A stretch of 64,000 nucleotides of DNA from Syntrophus aciditrophicus SB (lineage in GTDB: Bacteria; Desulfobacterota; Syntrophia; Syntrophales; Syntrophaceae). The stretch's first letter is position 1. Every line of letters starts with the position of its first letter. The stretch spans positions 2,915,001-2,979,000 of the forward strand of contig NC_007759.1 in the NCBI RefSeq assembly GCF_000013405.1, read 5' to 3'. Position numbers and translations under genes: made by a program. The notes under the pieces were generated by a model, which saw only the letters and a program-made list of their open reading frames with translations, was not told the DNA's origin and made no database searches. This document shows, piece after piece, positions 59,727-64,000 of the stretch.

Positions 59727-61183
59727 CAGAGGATTGGCCTCCTTTTTTCGATATGGGCATTCCTCTCATAGGCGGACGCGATCTGCAGGAGTTTGCCCTC
59801 TTCAAAATGTCCCGCCAGAAACTGGATGCCGACAGGCAGTCCGCTCTGCGTATACCCGCAGGGAACAGAAATCCCGGGAATGCCAGCAAGGTTTGCGGAA
59901 ATGGTAAAGATGTCGGAGAGATACATCTGCATCGGATCGTCGGTTTTTTCACCGATCGTGAAGGCCGGCGTCGGCGTCGTGGGGGTCAGGATGACATTGC
60001 AGTCCTTCAGGGCTTCTTCAAAATCCCTCTTGATGAGCCCCCGGACCTGGGAGGCCTTCTTGTAATAGGCGTCATAATAACCGGAAGAAAGGGAGTAGGT
60101 TCCGAGCATGACGCGTCGCTTCACCTCGGTGCCGAAGCCGGCCGACCGCGTCTTTTTGTACATGTCGAGAAGATCCCGGCAGTCGGCGGCGCGGAACCCG
60201 TACTTGACGCCGTCGTACCGAGCCAGGTTGGAACTGGCCTCCGCCGGGGCGATGATGTAATAAACCGCCACGCAGTAGTCGGTATGCGGCAGGGAGATTT
60301 CCCGGCACCGGGCTCCCAGGCCTTCCACGGTCCTGATGGCCTGTTCGATGGCGCCCCGCACCTCGGGATCGATTCCTTCGATGAAGTATTCCTTCGGGAT
60401 GCCCACCGTCCAGCCTTCGATCCCCCGATTCAGATAATCCCGGTAGTCCGGAACGTCCACCGGAACCGACGTGGAGTCCCGAAGGTCATAGCCTGCAATG
60501 ACGTTCAATAAAATGGCGCAGTCCTCCACGTCCTTCGTGAAAGGACCGATCTGATCCAGGGATGAGGCAAAGGCGATGAGGCCGAAGCGGGAAACCCGGC
60601 CATAGGTGGGTTTCATTCCAACCACACCGCACAGGGCTGCGGGCTGGCGGATGGAACCGCCCGTATCCGATCCGAGAGCAGCGATGCACTCGTCCGCTGC
60701 GACCGCGGCGGCCGAGCCTCCGCTGGAACCGCCCGGTATCCGTTCCAGATCCCAGGGATTCCGTGTGAAGCCGTAATAGGACGTTTCCGTCGACGATCCC
60801 ATGGCGAATTCATCCATATTCGTTTTTCCCGTGAAGACCGCTCCGGCTTCCCGCAGTTTGACAACAACCGTAGCGTCGTAAGGCGGAATGAAATTGTCAA
60901 GGATGAGAGAGCCGCAGGTTGTCCGGACGCCCCGGGTGCAGTAAATGTCCTTCAGAGCAACGGGAATGCCCGTCAACGCATTGATTTCTCCCGTCCGGAT
61001 CTGTTCGTCGGCTTTCTGCGCCTCTTCAAGGGCCGATTCCCGCATCAGGGTGATGTAGGAATGAACGTTCTCCTCCACGGCGTCGATACGGCCGAAAACG
61101 GAATTAACAATGGCCGTCGAGGTGACTCCGCCCTGCCGGATTTTATTCTGTAACTCGTGAATGGTCAGTTGATAGAGTTCCAT
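59726..61183 (-). CDS. gatA: Aspartyl/glutamyl-tRNA amidotransferase subunit A
   Basis: A 485-residue amidase with the amidase-signature serine loop [20 protein letters not shown] (Ser-cisSer-Lys triad: the conserved Lys in [11 protein letters not shown] about residue 77), [14 protein letters not shown] and the Gly-rich [13 protein letters not shown]. It hydrolyses Gln to supply ammonia to the GatB active site. Family length. It follows gatC by about 86 bases and overlaps gatB. Confidence 0.97.
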
Positions 61184-61269
61184 ATTCTCCTCTTTGCGGA
61201 ACAGCGGCCGGCTCAGGAAGCATCAAACGCTCCTGCCGCCGCCTTCCGTCCCGGAAACATCCTGTAAGG

Positions 61270-61557
61270 TTAATCGATCACCTTGGGCACCCGGAAAAAT
61301 TCACCCCGGGGATCCGGTGCATTGGCCAGGGAGAGGTCCTGAGAGAGGGACTCCTGGACCTTGTCTTCCCGGAAGGCGTTGTGCAGGGCGATGGCATGGC
61401 TCAGGGGTTCCACCCCCGACGTGTCGACTTCATTGAGTTTATCCATGTACAGCAGAATTTCATTCATCTGAAACGTAAAGGTTTCCATTTCCGACTCGCT
61501 GAATTCCAACCGTGCCAGATGAGCGACATAGGCTACTTCTTCTTTTGAGATCTTCAA
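61270..61557 (-). CDS. gatC: Aspartyl/glutamyl-tRNA amidotransferase subunit C
   Basis: A 95-residue protein that wraps around and stabilises GatA-GatB. Family pattern: ISKEEVAYVAHLARLEFSES at the start, MNEILLYMDKLNEVDT in the middle and FREDKVQESLSQDLSLANAP near the end. It starts with TTG at 61557 (GAGG about nine bases upstream), since no ATG fits. First gene of the gatC-A-B-mtnA-HAD-cheX run. Confidence 0.95.
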   Translation of the reverse strand: MKISKEEVAYVAHLARLEFSESEMETFTFQMNEILLYMDKLNEVDTSGVEPLSHAIALHNAFREDKVQESLSQDLSLANAPDPRGEFFRVPKVID

Positions 61558-61587
61558 TACGAATTACCTCGAATTTCTGAGTGAAGC

Positions 61588-61619
61588 CCGACGGACTGCT
61601 TCGACCGCGTCGGTTTTTT
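61588..61619 (+). terminator. Stand-alone rho-independent terminator in the gatC-tatA intergenic region
   Basis: CCGACG (61588-61593) and CGTCGG (61608-61613) are perfect complements followed by TTTTTT (61614-61619) on the plus strand. No plus-strand gene ends here, so it may belong to a short leader or antisense transcript. Confidence 0.45.
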
Positions 61620-61908
61620 CACGCACCATAGCGATTTCTATAAGGAATGCCACCTACCATAAATATCCATGAAACGCAAAAATATTTCTCCTGACAAGGA
61701 TCAGAGGAATTATAGGAACGCATCAGTAAAAGTTCCTGTTATTCCAGTTCGCTTTCCGGCGCCCTTCGCGTGTCTCGACAGGACATGCCCCCGAATTCTG
61801 CCGTTTCAGCCGCTTATTCCGAGGGTTTCCATATCACGATAAATCCATTGACAATCTTCCATCTCCATATATATAAACGGCCATGAATTAACAGGAGTGA
61901 ATGAAATC
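61620..61908. other. Intergenic region upstream of tatA
   Basis: No gene seen. An AT-rich TATATATAAA lies at about 61868-61877 and could hold the -10 element of the tatA promoter; AGGAG is at 61893-61897. Confidence 0.45.
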
Positions 61909-62244
61909 ATGTTTAATATCGGCATGCCGGAACTCATCTTGATCGTCGTGATCGCGCTTCTCGTTGTCGGACCGAAGCGACTTCCCGACGTGGCAAAGTC
62001 TCTGGGGAAAGGCCTTTCTGAATTCCGCAAAACCGCGGAGGACGTAACCGACAGCCTGAAAGGCACCCTGCAGGAAGATGAGCCACAACCGGCGCAGAAA
62101 GAAGGGAAAAACGGGAAGAATCTGCTTCTCGATGAAAATAAGAATGCAGAAAGAAACTCCAGCGAACCCTTTCAATCATCCCGAAACGAGTCCCGGGAAA
62201 TCAAACAGCCCCCTCCTTCCTCTTCCCCCGGACAAGATGCGTAA
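61909..62244 (+). CDS. tatA: Twin-arginine translocase subunit TatA/TatB
   Basis: A 111-residue single-span protein. The N-terminal helix MFNIGMPELILIVVIALLVV is followed by GPKRLPDVAKSLGKGLSEFR, the conserved hinge and amphipathic helix of TatA/TatB. The C-terminal half is charged and disordered. With Pro-Glu in the first helix it could be called TatB; in deltaproteobacteria a single TatA often serves both roles. Start at the ATG 61909; a GTG four codons earlier is closer to AGGAG but not in family alignment. tatC follows after 75 bases. Confidence 0.9.
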   Translation: MFNIGMPELILIVVIALLVVGPKRLPDVAKSLGKGLSEFRKTAEDVTDSLKGTLQEDEPQPAQKEGKNGKNLLLDENKNAERNSSEPFQSSRNESREIKQPPPSSSPGQDA

Positions 62245-62319
62245 TCTGAAACCTTCAGGATTCGAGAGCGAGGCTCTTCCCTCTCGTCAATCCAGGAAAT
62301 GCCCATTCAGGAATTGCCC

Positions 62320-63132
62320 ATGACTCTACCTGCTGATGAAAAACTGCCCTTGACGTCCCATCTGGAGGAATTGCGAAAACGTCTCATTCATGTTTTCATT
62401 GCCCTCGGAATCGGCTTCACTCTCTGCTACATGTTCAAAGACTGGCTTTTTTTTGTGGTGACCCGTCCCCTGATCGCAGTCATGCCCAAAAACAGTTTCA
62501 TGATCTTCACCTCCCTGCCGGAGGCCTTTTTTACCTATATGAAGATCTCTTTCTTTTCATCGCTGATCCTGACGAGTCCTTACATTCTTTATGAGATCTG
62601 GAAATTTGTTTCACCCGGCCTCTATCCGAAAGAAAAGAGATACGTTCTTCCCTTTGTCTTTTTTTCGACCCTGCTGTTTGCCGGTGGCGTCCTTTTCGGA
62701 TACTTTATCGCGTTGCCGCCAGCTTTTAAATTCTTCGTCTCCTTTTCCTCCGATTTCCTCAAACCCATGGTCTCCATGCGGGAATATCTCAGTCTTGCCC
62801 TGAAATTTCTGCTGGCCTTCGGACTCTGCTTTGAGTTGCCGGTCTTTGTTTTTTTCCTGACCAAGGTCGGCGTCATCAACGCCCGGATGCTTTCCTCACA
62901 GCGACGCTATGCCATCCTGATCATCTTCATTGTCGCGGCCGTGCTGACGCCGTCACCGGACGCGGTCAGCCAGATCCTCATGGCCCTTCCCCTCATGGTT
63001 CTCTATGAAGTCAGCATCCTGGTCTCCCGGTTAGCGGGGCGCAAGCGTCGCGGCACTCTGGAGGAAACCGGCAACGAGATCGACCGAAAAGAAGAAGAGG
63101 AAGACATCCCGGAAACGCCCAAGGCTGAATAA
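62320..63132 (+). CDS. tatC: Twin-arginine translocase subunit TatC
   Basis: A 270-residue membrane protein with six helices that recognises RR signal peptides and docks TatA. The signature LTSHLEELRKRLIHVFIALG and SPYILYEIWKFVSPGLYPKE are clear, as is VLTPSPDAVSQILMALPLMV toward the end. I prefer the ATG at 62320, preceded by AGGAA at good distance; one at 62299 is seven codons earlier. The C-terminal tail is acidic. Tat clients in this window include the YdjY-like protein at 9.9 kb. Confidence 0.95.
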   Translation: MTLPADEKLPLTSHLEELRKRLIHVFIALGIGFTLCYMFKDWLFFVVTRPLIAVMPKNSFMIFTSLPEAFFTYMKISFFSSLILTSPYILYEIWKFVSPGLYPKEKRYVLPFVFFSTLLFAGGVLFGYFIALPPAFKFFVSFSSDFLKPMVSMREYLSLALKFLLAFGLCFELPVFVFFLTKVGVINARMLSSQRRYAILIIFIVAAVLTPSPDAVSQILMALPLMVLYEVSILVSRLAGRKRRGTLEETGNEIDRKEEEEDIPETPKAE

Positions 63133-63133
63133 G

Positions 63134-64000
63134 ATGGTCAAAACTTCTCAACATCCAGTGACAAGAAACCGGTGTTCTGCCGGCAGTATTCTGATCGTGC
63201 TTGTTTTCTTTCTCCTGCTGGCCCTGCTGGTGGGCAGCAGCATCCTCTATTATGTCGTTCTTCGGGATCTGCCCAGCATTGCCGCATTGAAGGAATACCG
63301 GCCAAGCATCACCACCCGGGTTTACGCGGACAATAATGAACTGATCGACGAATTCTACATGGAAAATCGTAAGCTGGTCAGATTCGAGGAAATCCCATCC
63401 CTGGTCATCAAAGCCTTTCTGGCCGCTGAGGATGCCCGGTTTTTTGAACACCGCGGTTTTGACGTGCAGAGCATTTCCCGGGCCTTTTTCAGAAATCTCA
63501 GGGCCGGAAGGATTGTCCAGGGGGGCAGCACCATTACGCAACAGGTCGCCAAGGCCCTCTATCTGTCCTCGGAAAAAAGTTACAGCCGCAAAATCAAGGA
63601 AGCCGTCCTGGCCTATAAGATCGACCGTTCCCTTTCGAAAAAGGAAATTCTGAATCTCTATCTCAATCATATTTATCTTGGCCACGGCGCTTATGGGATT
63701 GAAGCGGCCTCTCAGGTTTATTTCGGAAAAAGAACGCGGGATCTTAAACTTTCCGAAGCCTCTCTCCTGGCCGGACTGCCCAAGGCGCCCTCCAGTTATG
63801 ATCCTTATACCAGTTATCAGCGGGCCCGGCAGCGTCAAACCTACGTCCTGAGCCGGATGGTGGAGGATGGCCACATCACCGAGGAAGAGAAGAACCATGT
63901 GCTGCAGACGCCTCTGCCCCTAAGATCGATCCGGCCCAGAGACCGGGTTGCCGCCTACTTTATCGAAAATATCCGCCGTTACATCCAGGGAAAGTACGGC
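63134..64000 (+). CDS. mrcA: Class A penicillin-binding protein, N-terminal part (partial at window edge)
   Basis: ATG at 63134, one base after the tatC stop. The visible 289 residues begin with a short cytoplasmic tail and one membrane anchor (about residues 18-40), then the GT51 transglycosylase domain with EDARFFEHRGFD (catalytic Glu) and VQGGSTITQQVAKALYLS and later SLLAGLPKAPSSYDPY. It polymerises lipid II outside the inner membrane; the transpeptidase domain lies beyond the window. The assignment to PBP1a rather than another class A enzyme is by layout only. Confidence 0.9.
   Translation, partial: MVKTSQHPVTRNRCSAGSILIVLVFFLLLALLVGSSILYYVVLRDLPSIAALKEYRPSITTRVYADNNELIDEFYMENRKLVRFEEIPSLVIKAFLAAEDARFFEHRGFDVQSISRAFFRNLRAGRIVQGGSTITQQVAKALYLSSEKSYSRKIKEAVLAYKIDRSLSKKEILNLYLNHIYLGHGAYGIEAASQVYFGKRTRDLKLSEASLLAGLPKAPSSYDPYTSYQRARQRQTYVLSRMVEDGHITEEEKNHVLQTPLPLRSIRPRDRVAAYFIENIRRYIQGKYG

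Overview
The window looks like a chromosomal segment of a strictly anaerobic deltaproteobacterium (Desulfobacterota), most like the Syntrophus/Smithella group. The basis is gene content: a mercury-methylation pair (hgcA/hgcB), UGA-containing genes of the HesB-like selenoprotein type, ATP-dependent 2-hydroxyacyl-CoA-dehydratase-type reductases with their activase, a molybdenum/MoaA pair and a LexA gene with a GAAC-N4-GTTC box. The species assignment is inference; no rRNA or tRNA gene was seen.

Layout. 1-3.2 kb: tail of a membrane glycosyltransferase, a CDF metal transporter and small metal-type proteins. 3.4-5.7 kb: modD and moaA behind a near-consensus promoter. 5.8-6.9 kb: an insertion-sequence remnant beside a truncated gene. 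6.9-10.7 kb: two small glycosyltransferases of the arsenosugar-associated families and a MauE/rhodanese/Tat-exported protein operon whose promoter is duplicated upstream of the truncated gene. 10.7-21.1 kb (minus strand): a compact nine-gene operon made of an ABC importer, three paralogous double-cubane-type reductase proteins, their ATPase activase, a 975-residue radical SAM-methyltransferase-DUF5714 fusion and a DUF3343 protein. I know of no assigned function for this combination. 21.3-25.4 kb: an Fe-S protein, two membrane proteins, a Tat-leader remnant and lexA. 25.7-29.4 kb: a tandem ThyX-like protein and split YeeE/YedE transporters.

29.4-41.7 kb is the accessory heart of the window: hgcB/hgcA, a pentapeptide-repeat protein, a broken pdxJ and two divergent arsenic/thiol-metal units. 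The leftward unit is MarR, a Cys-rich permease, DUF2703 and a small gene with two adjacent in-frame UGA codons followed by a perfect 8-bp SECIS-like hairpin. The rightward unit is ArsR, ACR3, an ArsP-type permease, a mini-thioredoxin, two HesB-like selenoproteins and a Cys-form UXX-star glutaredoxin. DsbA-like and VKOR-like thiol-oxidation genes follow.

41.8-64 kb is mostly housekeeping: tag, MoxR/CoxE, an M20 peptidase, ferritin-like protein, a site-2 protease, metallo-beta-lactamase proteins, a RodZ-like protein, a GlcD-like oxidase, UspA, gatCAB with mtnA, a HAD phosphatase and a CheX-like protein, then tatA/tatC and the start of a class A penicillin-binding protein. The window is rich in redox, sulfur, selenium and arsenic/mercury functions, and both the Sec-insertion and the Tat machinery have likely clients here.
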